Positions 28,401 through 38,270 of a DNA stretch of 62,565 nt are shown here, piece after piece. The notes under the pieces are model-generated. The model was not told the origin of the DNA. It did not search any database and saw only the letters and a list, made by a program, of their open reading frames with translations. The DNA lies in contig NZ_JAABRP010000001.1 of NCBI RefSeq assembly GCF_011390875.1, forward strand, positions 1-62,565, read 5' to 3'. The stretch is from Thiocapsa sp. GTDB lineage: Bacteria > Pseudomonadota > Gammaproteobacteria > Chromatiales > Chromatiaceae. The stretch's first letter is position 1. Every line of letters starts with the position of its first letter. The translations under genes and the position numbers were made by a program.

Positions 28401-28948
28401 CGCTCGATGGCCTTGTCGAGCTCGCCGATGCGTGTCTCCTCCACGGCGGCCTCGGCGAGGACGACGCTCAGGCGTTGCGTAATCTCCTCGGTCGACAGAT
28501 CGGTCGGGATCTCGACGACGCCGCCCGTCCGCGGCTCGCGTTGCGCCAGCCGTTGCTGGATTGCCGCGGTTTCGGCAGGTGCCGTCGTCAGCGCTTCGGC
28601 AAGCTCTTTGGCCTGGGTGTCGAAGGTCCGAGTCGCCTCGAGGTTGGCCAGTGCCCGCCGATAGAACTCCGTCAATGCAGCCTTGCCGGCTTCGTCGAGC
28701 GCCGTATCGGCCGCGACCTCCGCGATCCTGGCCTCGACCTGATCGACCGACGGAAGACCGTCGCTGCTGCTCGCCGGTGTGGCCAGGGTCGAGCCGGCCG
28801 GTGCCGGCTCGGCCGCGAGCGCGTTGCTCGCGAGGAGCATCGAGAACACGAGCAGAAGCGGAGGCAACGTCAATGCCGTCCGGAACCGCCGTTGCTCCGA
28901 ATCGCCGGAGGGTCCTGTTGGTGTGGTCATCATCGGGATCGACATCAT
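25433..28948 (-). CDS. Large mechanosensitive channel, MscK/KefA type
   Basis: A 1171-residue MscS-superfamily channel. An N-terminal signal-like helix (near residues 27-45) precedes about 450 residues of periplasmic coiled coil rich in Glu/Arg/Gln, then about ten membrane helices. The pore-lining helix with its Gly/Ala pattern (QWLVAALGVGIGFGLQEI) and the cytoplasmic beta domain with RPVRVGDIVTIGDTTGVV follow. The size and layout match MscK and the related MscM-type channels (MscM is also large), which release solutes on hypo-osmotic shock. Several ATGs cluster at 28930-28948, so the exact start is uncertain. Single gene. Confidence 0.88.
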   Translation of the reverse strand: MMSIPMMTTPTGPSGDSEQRRFRTALTLPPLLLVFSMLLASNALAAEPAPAGSTLATPASSSDGLPSVDQVEARIAEVAADTALDEAGKAALTEFYRRALANLEATRTFDTQAKELAEALTTAPAETAAIQQRLAQREPRTGGVVEIPTDLSTEEITQRLSVVLAEAAVEETRIGELDKAIERSTGRPAAIRARLSEVKTALGELEADLSQAKSESADAAASEARRWALETRRASLWAESRMLEQELLGLSVREALQRAQREEATLKWESLRARQRQLEEMQNQRRRNEAEAAQRESERARIEAADKHALVQEATQENAEITTSMGDLARNLEDLDFEIETLEAERKRVEQDFKAAQQRIEAAGLSKALGQVLVERRDEIPDLRRLRGAIEEREDEIAEATLRQILYREEQRQLRDLDAYLDELTTRDPTAQAPEVREQLEATLEQRRRLITQALVVEDDYIRQLGELNYAADQLIHTAKGYDGYLAERLLWVRSTLPVGLETLVTLPSAIGWLIAHEHWIEVARVLAHSGRHSPLTWGLTLVIVALFWKLSALRRAIRATAEPLRKIRTDRLSHTAKAIGLSLLAALPIPLLLWLIGLQLSTSIEATGFTRALGSALIGTSVGLYYLRAFRTLCITGGVADRHFRWSQGTLQRLRREFDWFSVYIVPIALITIVLYNDSDPAFSGSLGRLAMVATMVGFSVFLARLLNPAKGVVQKVLAESPNSWFNRLRHIWFPVIVGAPLGLAVLALLGYVYTAGVLFESLVQQTWLALALIVLHQVIVRWLIVTRRRLALTAAVERASARRAQNEAERKETAPSASELQVDEPEPDLAALDEQTRRLINASVFFTALLGVWLTWSDVLPALSMLERIPLWYYDGMVDGVVQPVPVTAANLGLVLVILFVATAAAKNLPALLEILLLQTESVSAGGRYAIKTLVSYAITVAAFLVAFSTLGLNWGQVQWLVAALGVGIGFGLQEIVANFISGIIILFERPVRVGDIVTIGDTTGVVTNIQIRATTIRNWDRQELLVPNKEFITGRLLNWSLTDQQNRITIPIGIEYGSDTRKALSILAQVAEQHERVLNDPAPLISFEGFGDNALTIVLRCYLNSLDGRIGVATELHQAIYDRFKEQGIGMAFPQRDVHLSLRAPLDIRLDPAVRDAVRPAGSVSQGE

Positions 28949-29041
28949 TATGATCGGGTCGCAAAAAGAACGGCTCGGCCATCGCCTGATCAGACGACGG
29001 CTTTGCCGTTTGAGTCAAAAAAATTGATGATCTTCAGAATC

Positions 29042-29128
29042 TTAAATCGCGTTCGCTCAAGCGTATCAAGACGCGCTCGACGCCGAGCCAATACCGAACC
29101 CGCGCATGTGGCGGTGAACGCGATTTAA
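29042..29128. repeat. 87-bp inverted-repeat element, family I copy 1
   Basis: Ends are a perfect 13-bp inverted repeat, TTAAATCGCGTTC (29042-29054) and its complement at 29116-29128. It has the same size and end pattern as the copies at 42, 44, 46.5 and 48 kb. The right end overlaps the stop codon of argA. No open reading frame inside. Confidence 0.75.
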
Positions 29129-30513
29129 AGCACCTTGATGTAGACCTGCGAGTTGCGCTGGAAGTTGTAAAGGGCTTGCCGTTCCATCGGCAAGGCACCG
29201 AGCGACCCGGGCTCGAATCCGCGCTCTCGAAACCAATGTGCGGTTTGGGTGGTGAGGACGAACAGGCGCTCGATACCGCCCGCGCGGGCGATGTCTTCCA
29301 TGTGGGCGAGGAGTCGATCGCCACGTCCGCTCGCCCGATACTCCTGGTGCACCGCGACGCAGGCCAACTCCGCCATCGCCGCGCTCGGGTAAGGGTAAAG
29401 TGCCGCGCACGCCGTGATCAAGCCGTCGCGCTCGGTCAGGAAGAAACGGTCGATCTCGGTCTCCAAGCGTTCGCGCGAGCGCCGCACCAGCACCCCGCGA
29501 TCCTCGAGCGGTCGGAGCAGCTCGAGGATGCCCGTGACGTCGTCGATGCGTGCCGGGCGCAGCTCCTCATAGGGTTCGGCGGAGATCAGCGTGCCGCTGC
29601 CGTCGGGGGTGAGGAGCTCGCGCAACAGCGCGCCCCCGCGCCGGCGCTGCACCAAGTGCACACGTCGGATCCCGTTACGGCAAGCCTCGGCACCGGCGCG
29701 CAGGCACTGTGCGACATCTTCGGGAATCCCGCTCGAGGCGGCGAGCAGGGCGTCGATGTCGCGGGCCAAGAGGTTCGGCCCCAGCAGATCCTGGGGCAGA
29801 TCGCGGGTCTCGCTGTTCGGGGACGCATCCCCGGCGGGATCCTTGGCGACGGGGTCCTCGGTGAGAAAGATCAGCTTGTCGGCGCCGAGCGCGACCGCCG
29901 CGCCGCGCGCCACGTCGGCCGCGCTCAGATTGAAGACCTCGCCGGTCGGGGAATAGCCGAGCGGCGGCATCAAGGCGACCGCACCCTGATCGAGCACCGC
30001 CCGCAGTGTCTGACGGTCGATCCGCCGCACCGCCCCGGTGTGGGCGTAGTCGACCCCGTCGATCACGCCCAGGGGGCGCGCCGTTACGAAATTGCCCGAG
30101 ACAACCGGGATGCGCACGCCGGCCATCGGCGAGTTGGCGAGCCCGAGCGAGAGCAGGGCCTCGATCTCGACTCGGACCACCCCGGCGGCCTCCTTCACAC
30201 AGGCGAGCGCCGTCTGGTCGGTGATCCGCAGCCCGTTGACATAGCGCAGCTGTGCACCGCGACCGGCGAGCCGGGCCTCGATCTGGGGGCGCGCGCCGTG
30301 TACCAGCACGATCCGGATACCGAGCCCGTGCAGCAGGGCGATATCGTGGACCAAATCCGGAAAGCGCGGATCCGCGACTGCCTCGCCGCCGAAGACAATC
30401 ACGAACGTGCGTCCGCGGTGCGCGTGGATGTAGGGTGTGGCCTGGCGCACCCAGTCGACGAAGGGATCGCGGGATGGAGCTGGGTCTTGCAGGTCGGAAT
30501 TCGATGGTGTCAT
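29125..30513 (-). CDS. argA: Amino-acid N-acetyltransferase (N-acetylglutamate synthase)
   Basis: First step of arginine synthesis, acetylating glutamate with acetyl-CoA. At 462 residues it has the ArgA layout: an amino-acid-kinase-like domain (FVIVFGGEAVAD, LVHGARPQIE, GVRIPVVSGNFVTARPLG), which in this family binds arginine as feedback inhibitor, and a C-terminal GNAT domain with the acetyl-CoA motif VHQEYRASGRGDRLL. It ends QVYIKVL, and its stop lies inside a family I repeat. It is 28 bp downstream of pilR on the same strand; the ribosome site at ATG 30513 is weak. Confidence 0.93.
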   Translation of the reverse strand: MTPSNSDLQDPAPSRDPFVDWVRQATPYIHAHRGRTFVIVFGGEAVADPRFPDLVHDIALLHGLGIRIVLVHGARPQIEARLAGRGAQLRYVNGLRITDQTALACVKEAAGVVRVEIEALLSLGLANSPMAGVRIPVVSGNFVTARPLGVIDGVDYAHTGAVRRIDRQTLRAVLDQGAVALMPPLGYSPTGEVFNLSAADVARGAAVALGADKLIFLTEDPVAKDPAGDASPNSETRDLPQDLLGPNLLARDIDALLAASSGIPEDVAQCLRAGAEACRNGIRRVHLVQRRRGGALLRELLTPDGSGTLISAEPYEELRPARIDDVTGILELLRPLEDRGVLVRRSRERLETEIDRFFLTERDGLITACAALYPYPSAAMAELACVAVHQEYRASGRGDRLLAHMEDIARAGGIERLFVLTTQTAHWFRERGFEPGSLGALPMERQALYNFQRNSQVYIKVL

Positions 30514-30541
30514 GTTCGGTCCGGTCGCGGCATGCGATCGG

Positions 30542-31894
30542 CTATTCGATGCCGAGCTTGGCGAGACGATAGCGCAGCGATCTCAGGGTCATCCCCAGCT
30601 TCTTTGCCGCGGCGGTGCGGTTCCAACGCGTCTCGTCGAGCGCATCGAGGATCGCCTTCTTCTCGATCTCGCCGAGATAGTCCTCCAACGGGACACTGTC
30701 GTCGATCTGTGCCGGTGCGGCGAGCGCCGGGCCGTCGGTCTGAGGGAGATAGAGGTCCCCGACCTCGATGACCGACCCTTCGCAAAGTGCGGTCGCGCGC
30801 TCGAGGATGTTTTCGAGCTCGCGCACGTTGCCCGGAAAACCGTAGTCAATCAATGCCTCCAGGGCATCCGCCGAGAGGGCCATAGCGGGCTGGCCCTTAT
30901 GATGCCGAGCAATACGCAGCAGCATCCGCTCCGCCAGGGCGGGGATGTCGCGGGGGCGCTCGCGCAGCGCGGGCATGCGCAGCTCGATGACGTTGATGCG
31001 ATAAAAGAGATCTTGCCTGAAGTGTCCCTTGTCGACCTCCAGGTTCAAATCGCGATGACTGGCGCTGATGATCCGTGCATCGACCGCGACCTCCTGTTGG
31101 GCGCCGACCGGGCGCACGCTCTTCTCCTGGACGGCGCGCAGCAGCTTCACCTGCGCCGGCAACGGCAGATCGGCGACCTCGTCGAGAAACAGGGTGCCGC
31201 CCGAGGCGGCTTGGAAAAGCCCCTCCTTGTCGCTCACGGCGCCGGTGAAACTGCCTTTCTTGTGACCGAACAGCTCGCTTTCGACCAAGTCCTGTGGAAT
31301 CGCCCCGCAGTTCACGGCAACGAACGGCCCGGCGGCACGCGGGCCTTGGCCGTGGATGAGTCGAGCCGCGAGCTCCTTGCCCGTGCCGCTCTCGCCGGTG
31401 ATGAAGACCGGGGCTTGGTTGCGCGCGAGCTTGCCGATCATCTGGCGGATCTGCTCCATTGCGCGCGAGTCCCCGATCAGGCTTGCCTCGGTAGCGCTGC
31501 GGCTGCCTTCCCCGGCGGCCGCGGTCTCGCGCAGTCGCAGCGCCGAGCCGACGAGCTGGCGTAGGAGCTGCAAATCCACGGGTTTGGGGACAAAGTCGAA
31601 AGCCCCGGCCTTCATGGCTGCGACTGCCGATTCCATGTTGCCGTGAGCGGTGATCATGGCGACCGGGAGGTCGGGATAGTGCTCGGAGATATGACGGATC
31701 AGGTCGATGCCGTTCCCGTCCGGGAGGCTCATGTCGGTCAGACAGAGGTCGAAGCGGTTGCGTTCGAGCTGATGCTTGGCATCGATGACCGTCATGGCGG
31801 TCAATGCCCGAATATCCATTCGGCCGAGGGTGATCTTCAAGAGGTCGAGGATATCGGACTCGTCGTCGACGACCAGCGCTTGAGCCTTCGTCAT
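30542..31894 (-). CDS. pilR: Type IV pilus two-component response regulator PilR
   Basis: NtrC-family regulator of 450 residues that activates pilA with sigma 54. The receiver domain has DDE (residues 10-12), the phosphorylated Asp in LCLTDMSLPDG, and Lys in VPKPVD. The AAA+ domain carries GESGTGKE, GSFTGAV (the Ser variant usual in PilR) and GTLFLDEVADLP. The Fis-type helix-turn-helix at the end reads WNRTAAAKKLGMTLRSLRYR. ATG 31894 follows GAGGGAGC. It lies after pilS on the same strand, the conserved pilSR order; no pil structural gene is in the window. Confidence 0.93.
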   Translation of the reverse strand: MTKAQALVVDDESDILDLLKITLGRMDIRALTAMTVIDAKHQLERNRFDLCLTDMSLPDGNGIDLIRHISEHYPDLPVAMITAHGNMESAVAAMKAGAFDFVPKPVDLQLLRQLVGSALRLRETAAAGEGSRSATEASLIGDSRAMEQIRQMIGKLARNQAPVFITGESGTGKELAARLIHGQGPRAAGPFVAVNCGAIPQDLVESELFGHKKGSFTGAVSDKEGLFQAASGGTLFLDEVADLPLPAQVKLLRAVQEKSVRPVGAQQEVAVDARIISASHRDLNLEVDKGHFRQDLFYRINVIELRMPALRERPRDIPALAERMLLRIARHHKGQPAMALSADALEALIDYGFPGNVRELENILERATALCEGSVIEVGDLYLPQTDGPALAAPAQIDDSVPLEDYLGEIEKKAILDALDETRWNRTAAAKKLGMTLRSLRYRLAKLGIE

Positions 31895-32069
31895 TAGGCC
31901 AGCTCCCTCGGTGTGGTCAGGGTGGTTGGGTTCGGAGCGTGCTGCCCCGATGCAATCCATCGGTGCTCAGGACATCGTTGTCTCGTTTTTTCCGGCTTGC
32001 GTCTGCTCTCCAAGCATAACGCGTGGCAGAGCCCGACAGAAGCCATGCGACCCCCTTGACAGGAGCCCG

Positions 32070-33728
32070 TCAGCGGGCGAAATGGAGCCTGAATCGGCTG
32101 CCGTGCGGCTCGGCGGGCTCATAAGTGAGATGGATGCCGTTGGTCTCGGCCAATTCTCGGGCGATATAGAGACCGAGGCCCGTGCCGCTGGTCTTCGTGG
32201 TGAAGAATGGATTGAAGATGTCGCGCGCGGTCTTGGCGTCGATTCCGGGCCCCTCGTCGGCAATCTCGATCAGGGGCCGAGCGGAAGTCTCGTCGGTGGG
32301 AAGCAGCCGGATCTTGATGCGCGGCGGCTCGTTGCCGTAACCACCGTGAATCAGGGCGTTCTCGCACAGGTTGGAGATGATCTGGTGCAGATGACGCGGA
32401 TCCACCTCGACCGGATCGGGCGAGTAGGTGATCTCGAGCGCGAGACGTTCCCACGCCAGTCGGTGGGTCTCGCGAAACTCCTCGGCGAACTCCTCGATCC
32501 AGCGTGCCGGATCGAGCAACACCGGATCCATCCGATCTCGGCGTGAAAGCTGGAGCACGCTTCGCACCGTCTCGTCGATGCGTGCACTGTTGCGCCGGAT
32601 GATGTCGAGCAGGTGGCGGTCGTCTTCCGGCAAATCCTTGCCGTCGGCGAAGAGTTGGCTCGCGTGGGTGATGGCGCTCAAGGGGTTGCGGATGTTGTGG
32701 GCGATGCTGGCGGTGAGAGTGCCGAGTGCGGCCAGCTTGATCTGTTGGGCCTCGCGGGTAAGCTCCTGGTTGTCGCGTAGATAGATCAAGGCGCCGGAGG
32801 CCCGATAATCGCCGAGTAGCTTGAGGGTCGCACGCAGCTCGCGCTCGCCGACGCGCACGAGGGTGCCCTCGGGCGCCGGATTGTGGACCTGAGTCTCGAG
32901 CCACTCGACGATCTCCGGGGAGAAATCGCCGAGGGAGCTGCCGGGCTTGACCAGATCGACGTCGAGAAGCTCGAGGGCGGCCTTGTTCTTCAGGCGAAGA
33001 TGCCGCTCGCCGTCGACCGCGAGGATGCCGGTCTCGAGGTTGGCGATGATGAAGGCGTTGAGCTTGGTCAGATTGGCGATATCGACCGTGCGTCGCGCCG
33101 CCATGGTCTCGGCCTCGCGCACCCTGCGATAGAGCACGTGCGCGAGGAGTGCCACGGCGAAGAAGATGCCGCCGAGCAGACCGGCCTGGGTATAGCTCGA
33201 GGTCGCAACGCCCCCGTAGAGGTCCGAATAAATCTGCTCGGTGAGCACGGCAAGGGCGGCGAAGGACGCAAACAGAAGCGCCAGGCGCCCTTCCATGAGA
33301 AGTGCTCCGGCCGCCACGGTCACGCCGATCAGGATCCCGATACCGCTTGCAGCGCCGCCAGCGGCGTGCATCAAGAGGGTAAAGGCGATGATGTCGATAT
33401 AGGTGGCGAGGTGGACCTGACTCCCGCGGCTCGGCCAATGCGCGTAAAGGGTCAGGCCGCTCAGCAGCACCAGGATGGCGTAGACGATGAGGACATTCCA
33501 GGCCAGCGAGGCGTTGGCGGGCGTGATGAGCGGGTCCAGCGCCGAGGGCGAGAACAGTAGGATGAGTCCGATCAGCACTACGAGCCGAAACAGAAACAGC
33601 CAGCGCAGCGCGAGCCAGGTTGGATACGGGTGACCGGGCTGCCCGGGTTGTTGAATGCTTTCGGGGCGCGCTGCCGAGCTCAGGAGCCCCGCCGTGGATT
33701 CGGGATGATTCATCGTTGATGGTCTCAT
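32070..33728 (-). CDS. pilS: Type IV pilus sensor histidine kinase PilS
   Basis: Partner kinase of PilR. The 552-residue protein begins with six membrane helices (about residues 38-200), followed by a PAS-like segment (FIIANLETGILAVDGERH), the HisKA box with His in ASIAHNIRNPLSAI, and the ATPase domain with N box (NLCENALIHGG), G1 (DEGPGID) and G2 (GTGLGLYIA). ATG 33728 and ATG 33713 are both possible. Divergent from sucC. Confidence 0.92.
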   Translation of the reverse strand: MRPSTMNHPESTAGLLSSAARPESIQQPGQPGHPYPTWLALRWLFLFRLVVLIGLILLFSPSALDPLITPANASLAWNVLIVYAILVLLSGLTLYAHWPSRGSQVHLATYIDIIAFTLLMHAAGGAASGIGILIGVTVAAGALLMEGRLALLFASFAALAVLTEQIYSDLYGGVATSSYTQAGLLGGIFFAVALLAHVLYRRVREAETMAARRTVDIANLTKLNAFIIANLETGILAVDGERHLRLKNKAALELLDVDLVKPGSSLGDFSPEIVEWLETQVHNPAPEGTLVRVGERELRATLKLLGDYRASGALIYLRDNQELTREAQQIKLAALGTLTASIAHNIRNPLSAITHASQLFADGKDLPEDDRHLLDIIRRNSARIDETVRSVLQLSRRDRMDPVLLDPARWIEEFAEEFRETHRLAWERLALEITYSPDPVEVDPRHLHQIISNLCENALIHGGYGNEPPRIKIRLLPTDETSARPLIEIADEGPGIDAKTARDIFNPFFTTKTSGTGLGLYIARELAETNGIHLTYEPAEPHGSRFRLHFAR

Positions 33729-33874
33729 GCTCGGTTACGCCCTCGGTCGGCGTATCGCGTGCGGAGGATGAATGCGCCTTTGCCAATCTGCCGCCGATTA
33801 GACCAGAATGGCGGGGGCGCGGCCATGAGGTCGCGACGCTTCGGGATTCGGCACACCGCGACGGCGAGCACACC

Positions 33875-35062
33875 ATGAATCTACACGAATACCAGGCGAA
33901 ACGGCTGTTCGACGAGTACCGGATCCGCATCCCCGACGGCGTGACGGCGAGCACGGTCGAGGAGGCCGGGGCGGCGTGCAGCGCGCTCGGCGGGGAGCGC
34001 TGGGTCGTGAAGGCGCAGGTCCATGCGGGCGGGCGCGGCAAGGCCGGGGGCGTGATCATGGCCGAGAGTCCGTCCGCCGTCGAGACTGCCGCACGGCGTC
34101 TGCTCGGTACGCGTCTGGTCACGGGTCAGAGCGCGCCGGACGGCTTGCCGGTCGACAGGCTCCTGATCGAGCGGCCGATGGCGATCGCGCGCGAGCTGTA
34201 TCTCGGGTTGCTGCTGGAGCGCGAGACCGAGCGTGTCCTCTTTGTCGCCTCGGAGGCCGGCGGGATGGACATCGAGCGCGTCGCGGCCGAGACGCCGGAG
34301 CGTTTGCTGCGGGTGCGGGTGCATCCGGCGGTCGGTCTGCAACCCTATCAGGTGCGCCGCTTGGGTTTCGGGCTCTGCCTGGACGCGAGCCAGATCAAAT
34401 CGCTCGGGCTGCTGATGGACGGACTGTATCGACTCTTCGTCGAGAAGGACGCGAGTCTGGTGGAGGTCAACCCGCTGGTGGTCGACGATCGCGGTGAGCT
34501 GATCGCGTTGGACGCCAAGATCAACCTGGACGACAACGCACTCTATCGCCACCCGGACCTGGATGCGCTGCGCGACCCGGGCCAAGAGGATCCGCGCGAG
34601 CTGGCCGCGAAGCGCCATGAGCTGAGCTATATCAGTCTCAGCGGCAACATCGGGTGCATGGTCAACGGGGCCGGGCTCGCCATGGCGACCATGGATCTGG
34701 TGCAGCTGCATGGCGGCGCACCGGCAAACTTTCTCGATGTCGGCGGCGGTGCAACCGCGGCGCGCGTCGCCGAGGCGTTCAAGTTGATTCTCTCCGATAC
34801 CAACGTCCGCGCGGTGCTGGTGAACATCTTCGGCGGCATCGTGCGTTGCGACCTGATCGCCGAGGGCATCATCGAGGCGGTACGGGAGGTTCAGGTCTCG
34901 GTCCCGGTGGTGGTGCGCCTGGAAGGCACCAATGCCGCGCAGGGGCTTGAGATGCTGGCCCACAGCGGGTTGGCGGTCGAGACGATGGCGGGTCTCGGCG
35001 AGGCGGCCCGGCGGGTCGTGGATGCGGCCGCCGGTCGACCGGCCGTCGCCGGAGGGGTCTGA
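33875..35062 (+). CDS. sucC: Succinate-CoA ligase (ADP-forming) subunit beta
   Basis: TCA-cycle enzyme subunit, 395 residues. ATP-grasp domain begins with the family leader [15 protein letters not shown] and contains [18 protein letters not shown] and VEVNPLVV; the C-terminal CoA-ligase-like domain has [11 protein letters not shown] and FGGIVRCD. Start ATG 33875 fits every relative. The stop is one base before the sucD start. Divergent from pilS. Confidence 0.95.
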   Translation: MNLHEYQAKRLFDEYRIRIPDGVTASTVEEAGAACSALGGERWVVKAQVHAGGRGKAGGVIMAESPSAVETAARRLLGTRLVTGQSAPDGLPVDRLLIERPMAIARELYLGLLLERETERVLFVASEAGGMDIERVAAETPERLLRVRVHPAVGLQPYQVRRLGFGLCLDASQIKSLGLLMDGLYRLFVEKDASLVEVNPLVVDDRGELIALDAKINLDDNALYRHPDLDALRDPGQEDPRELAAKRHELSYISLSGNIGCMVNGAGLAMATMDLVQLHGGAPANFLDVGGGATAARVAEAFKLILSDTNVRAVLVNIFGGIVRCDLIAEGIIEAVREVQVSVPVVVRLEGTNAAQGLEMLAHSGLAVETMAGLGEAARRVVDAAAGRPAVAGGV

Positions 35063-35063
35063 G

Positions 35064-35984
35064 ATGAGCGTTCTCGTCGACAGCAGCACACGGGTCATCT
35101 GCCAGGGCTTCACGGGCAAGCAGGGCACCTTCCACAGCGAGCAGGCGATCGCCTACGGCACCGACCTGGTCGGCGGCGTGACCCCGGGCAAGGGCGGGCA
35201 GCGTCATCTCGATCGGCCGGTCTTCGATACCGTGCACCAAGCGGTTCGCGACACGGGCGCGGATGCGACCATGATCTACGTGCCCGCGGCCTATGCCGCG
35301 GATGCGATTCTGGAGGCCGCGGACGCCGGGATTCGGGTCATTGTCTGCATCACCGAGGGGATCCCGGTTCTGGACATGGTACGGGTCAAGGCCGCGCTAG
35401 CGGGTAGCCCGGCGGTCGTGATCGGTCCCAACTGTCCGGGCATCATCACACCGGGCGCCTGCAAGATCGGCATCATGCCGGGGAACATCCACGCGCCCGG
35501 TCGGGTCGGCATCGTGTCGCGTTCGGGAACCCTGACCTACGAGGCGGTCTGGCAGACCACCCAAGCGGGTCTGGGGCAGAGCACCTGCATCGGGATCGGC
35601 GGGGATCCGATCCAGGGTCTCGATTTCGTCGCCTGTCTGGATCTGTTCGAGCAGGACCCTCAGACCGAGGCGATCATCATGGTCGGCGAGATCGGCGGCA
35701 GCGGCGAGGAGGAGGCCGCGGAGGTCATCCGCGAGCGGATCTCCAAACCGCTGGTCGCGTACATCGCCGGGGTAACGGCGCCTGCCGGTAAGCGCATGGG
35801 TCATGCGGGAGCGATCGTTACCGGCGGACGCGGGACGGCCGAAGGCAAGTACGCGGCCTTGGAGCAGGCCGGCGCCGTTACCGTGCGCTCGCCGGCGGAG
35901 ATGGGGAGTCGACTGGCGGAGCTTCTCGGCGGTAGCTGGTCACATGAGGTGAGGATTCAGAAACAAGGTCAACATCTTGGTTAA
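35064..35984 (+). CDS. sucD: Succinate-CoA ligase subunit alpha, with repeat-derived C-terminus
   Basis: Alpha subunit with the CoA-binding Rossmann fold ([19 protein letters not shown]) and the phosphorylated active-site His in [18 protein letters not shown]. At 306 residues it is about 15 longer than usual. The normal end is near LAELLGG; the last ten codons ([10 protein letters not shown]) lie in a copy of an intergenic repeat (35948-36017), so the stop codon comes from that repeat. Operon with sucC. Confidence 0.94.
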   Translation: MSVLVDSSTRVICQGFTGKQGTFHSEQAIAYGTDLVGGVTPGKGGQRHLDRPVFDTVHQAVRDTGADATMIYVPAAYAADAILEAADAGIRVIVCITEGIPVLDMVRVKAALAGSPAVVIGPNCPGIITPGACKIGIMPGNIHAPGRVGIVSRSGTLTYEAVWQTTQAGLGQSTCIGIGGDPIQGLDFVACLDLFEQDPQTEAIIMVGEIGGSGEEEAAEVIRERISKPLVAYIAGVTAPAGKRMGHAGAIVTGGRGTAEGKYAALEQAGAVTVRSPAEMGSRLAELLGGSWSHEVRIQKQGQHLG

Positions 35985-36017
35985 CGCGTTTCGGTTATTT
36001 TTGAATCGTTGCTGAGC
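35948..36017. repeat. Family II inverted-repeat element, copy at the sucD 3' end
   Basis: About 70 bp with imperfect inverted ends GATTCAGAAACAA (35954-35966) and TTATTTTTGAATC (35995-36007). It aligns along its whole length with the sequence at 46592-46629 plus 46745-46769 (shared AAACAAGGT, AACGCG, TTTCGGTT). It includes the last codons and stop of sucD. Confidence 0.75.
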
Positions 36018-36044
36018 TTCTGATCACTACTAGAGGATCCCGCC

Positions 36045-37670
36045 GTGGGATGTCGTATCCGGGTCGCGCAGTTGAATCTCGTTGTCGGGGATGTCGTGGG
36101 CAACGCCGATCGGGTGATCGCCGAGGCGGCGTCTGCGCGTGCGGACGGGGTCGATCTGTTGGTCTTTCCCGAGTTGACCCTCACCGGTTATCCGCCGGAG
36201 GATCTCTTGTTGCGCCCGGAGCTGATGCAGCGCGTCGAGTCCGCCTTGGCGCGGATCCGTGCCGAGTGTCGAGGGATCACCCTGGTGTTGGGCTATCCGC
36301 TTCGGGCCGTCGGCGGACTGTTCAACGTGGCGGGAGTGGTACGCGACGGTGAGGTGATCGGCGAGTACGCGAAGCAGCATTTGCCAAACTACAGCGTCTT
36401 CGACGAGAAGCGTTACTTTCAGGCCGGCGCAACCCCTTTGGTGCTCGAGCATTTGGGCTTGAGGATCGGCCTGAGCGTTTGCGAGGACATCTGGCAGGAA
36501 GACCCGACACGGCAGGCGGTCGAAACCGGTGCGCAGATCCTGATCAACATCAATGCCTCGCCCTTTCATGTCGGCAAACGTGCCGAGCGCGAGGCACTGG
36601 TCGCGCGTCGGGCGAGCGAGCACGCCATCCCGGTCGTCTATGCAAACCTCGTCGGGGGGCAGGATGAATTGGTTTTCGACGGTGCCTCGTTTGTCGCGGA
36701 CGGCACCGGTCGGATCCTGCATCGCGCGGCGGTCTTCGAGGAGGACCTGCTCACGTTCGACCTCGATGACGAGGGGAGCCCGGTCGGTTCGACGCCCGAG
36801 CGCAGCACGCAGGCGATCGACGACGATGAGATGCAGGAGGAGGCGAGCGTCTACGGCGCCCTGGTGTTGGGTGTGCGCGACTATGTTCGCAAGAACGGTT
36901 TCAGCGGTGCGGTGCTCGGGCTCTCGGGCGGTGTCGACTCCGCGCTGACGCTCGCCATCGCCGTGGATGCGTTGGGTGCCGATGCGGTCGAGGGCGTCTT
37001 GATGCCGTCGCGCTATACCTCCCGAATGAGCAACGCGGATGCCTTCGAGGAGGCCGAGTCACTCGGCGTGAAGGCTCAGCTGATCTCGATCGAGCCGGCG
37101 TTCCGGTCGTTCCTGTCGATGCTCGAGCCGGCATTCGAGGGTCTGGCCGCGGACGTCACCGAGGAGAATATTCAGGCGCGCTGCCGCGGTATCATCCTGA
37201 TGGCGATCAGCAACAAGACCGGGCGCATCCTGCTGACCACCGGAAACAAGAGCGAGATGGCAGTGGGCTACGCCACCCTCTACGGCGACATGGCGGGCGG
37301 TTTCGCGCCCATCAAGGACGTGCCGAAGCTCTTGGTGTACAGGCTGGCGCGCTATCGCAACCGTCGCTCCCCGGTCATTCCGGATCGTGTACTCACGCGT
37401 GCGCCGTCCGCCGAGCTAAGGCCCGATCAGACCGATCAGGATAGCCTTCCTCCCTACGAGGTTTTGGATCCGATCCTGCGGCTCTATATCGAAGAGGACG
37501 AGGGTGTCGACGGCATCGTCGCGAGTGGGTATCCGGCCGAGATCGTGCGTCGGATCACCCGGTTGGTCGATCGCAACGAATACAAGCGCCGCCAAGCCCC
37601 GCCCGGCGTGCGAATCTCCACCCGGGCGTTCGGTCGCGATCGCCGGTATCCAATCACGAGCAGATTCTAA
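36045..37670 (+). CDS. nadE: Glutamine-hydrolysing NAD+ synthase
   Basis: Amidates nicotinic acid adenine dinucleotide to NAD+. The N-terminal nitrilase-type glutaminase domain has its triad in FPELTLTGYPPEDLL (Glu), KQHLPNYSVFDEKRYF (Lys) and LSVCEDIW (Cys). The C-terminal synthetase domain begins LGLSGGVDSALTLAIAVDAL with the ATP pyrophosphatase loop, then TGNKSEMAVGYATLYGDM. The 541-residue length is typical for proteobacterial glutamine-dependent enzymes. GTG 36045 has AGAGG eight bases upstream. Confidence 0.95.
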   Translation: MGCRIRVAQLNLVVGDVVGNADRVIAEAASARADGVDLLVFPELTLTGYPPEDLLLRPELMQRVESALARIRAECRGITLVLGYPLRAVGGLFNVAGVVRDGEVIGEYAKQHLPNYSVFDEKRYFQAGATPLVLEHLGLRIGLSVCEDIWQEDPTRQAVETGAQILININASPFHVGKRAEREALVARRASEHAIPVVYANLVGGQDELVFDGASFVADGTGRILHRAAVFEEDLLTFDLDDEGSPVGSTPERSTQAIDDDEMQEEASVYGALVLGVRDYVRKNGFSGAVLGLSGGVDSALTLAIAVDALGADAVEGVLMPSRYTSRMSNADAFEEAESLGVKAQLISIEPAFRSFLSMLEPAFEGLAADVTEENIQARCRGIILMAISNKTGRILLTTGNKSEMAVGYATLYGDMAGGFAPIKDVPKLLVYRLARYRNRRSPVIPDRVLTRAPSAELRPDQTDQDSLPPYEVLDPILRLYIEEDEGVDGIVASGYPAEIVRRITRLVDRNEYKRRQAPPGVRISTRAFGRDRRYPITSRF

Positions 37671-37759
37671 TCCACTGTTTTAGAGGGGTTTCGTGTTCTG
37701 GTTCAGCGTGCATTGCCCGGTCGGCGATCGTCGTCGCAGCCGCGGTTCAACCCGTTCGC

Positions 37760-37788
37760 TGTTCAACGGCATGCACGGAACTTATACT
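37760..37788 (+). promoter_or_regulatory. Possible sigma-70 promoter of glnB
   Basis: TGTTCA (37760-37765) and TATACT (37783-37788) are 17 bp apart, 39 bp before the glnB start. The -10 is good, the -35 only fair. No sigma-54 -24/-12 pair with the right spacing was seen. Confidence 0.35.
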
Positions 37789-37803
37789 TAGCGGCTTCGG
37801 TAG

Positions 37804-38166
<363 letters not shown>

Positions 38167-38225
38167 GCCGCGGTCATTCTAGGTCCGGGTTGCATTCAAG
38201 CCCTTGCAGCCCGGGTTAAGTCATC

Positions 38226-38253
38226 CCGGCGCAGCGCCCTGTCACGGCGCCGG
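38226..38253. terminator. Hairpin between convergent glnB and bamD
   Basis: Stem CCGGCGC (38226-38232) with GCGCCGG (38247-38253) and a 14-nt loop, placed 17 bp past the bamD stop and 60 bp past glnB. No T-run. A weaker imperfect stem (CCGGGTTGCA with TGCAGCCCGG) lies just before it. Probably a bidirectional end. Confidence 0.4.
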
Positions 38254-38270
38254 AATGTCGTGTCCGGGCG

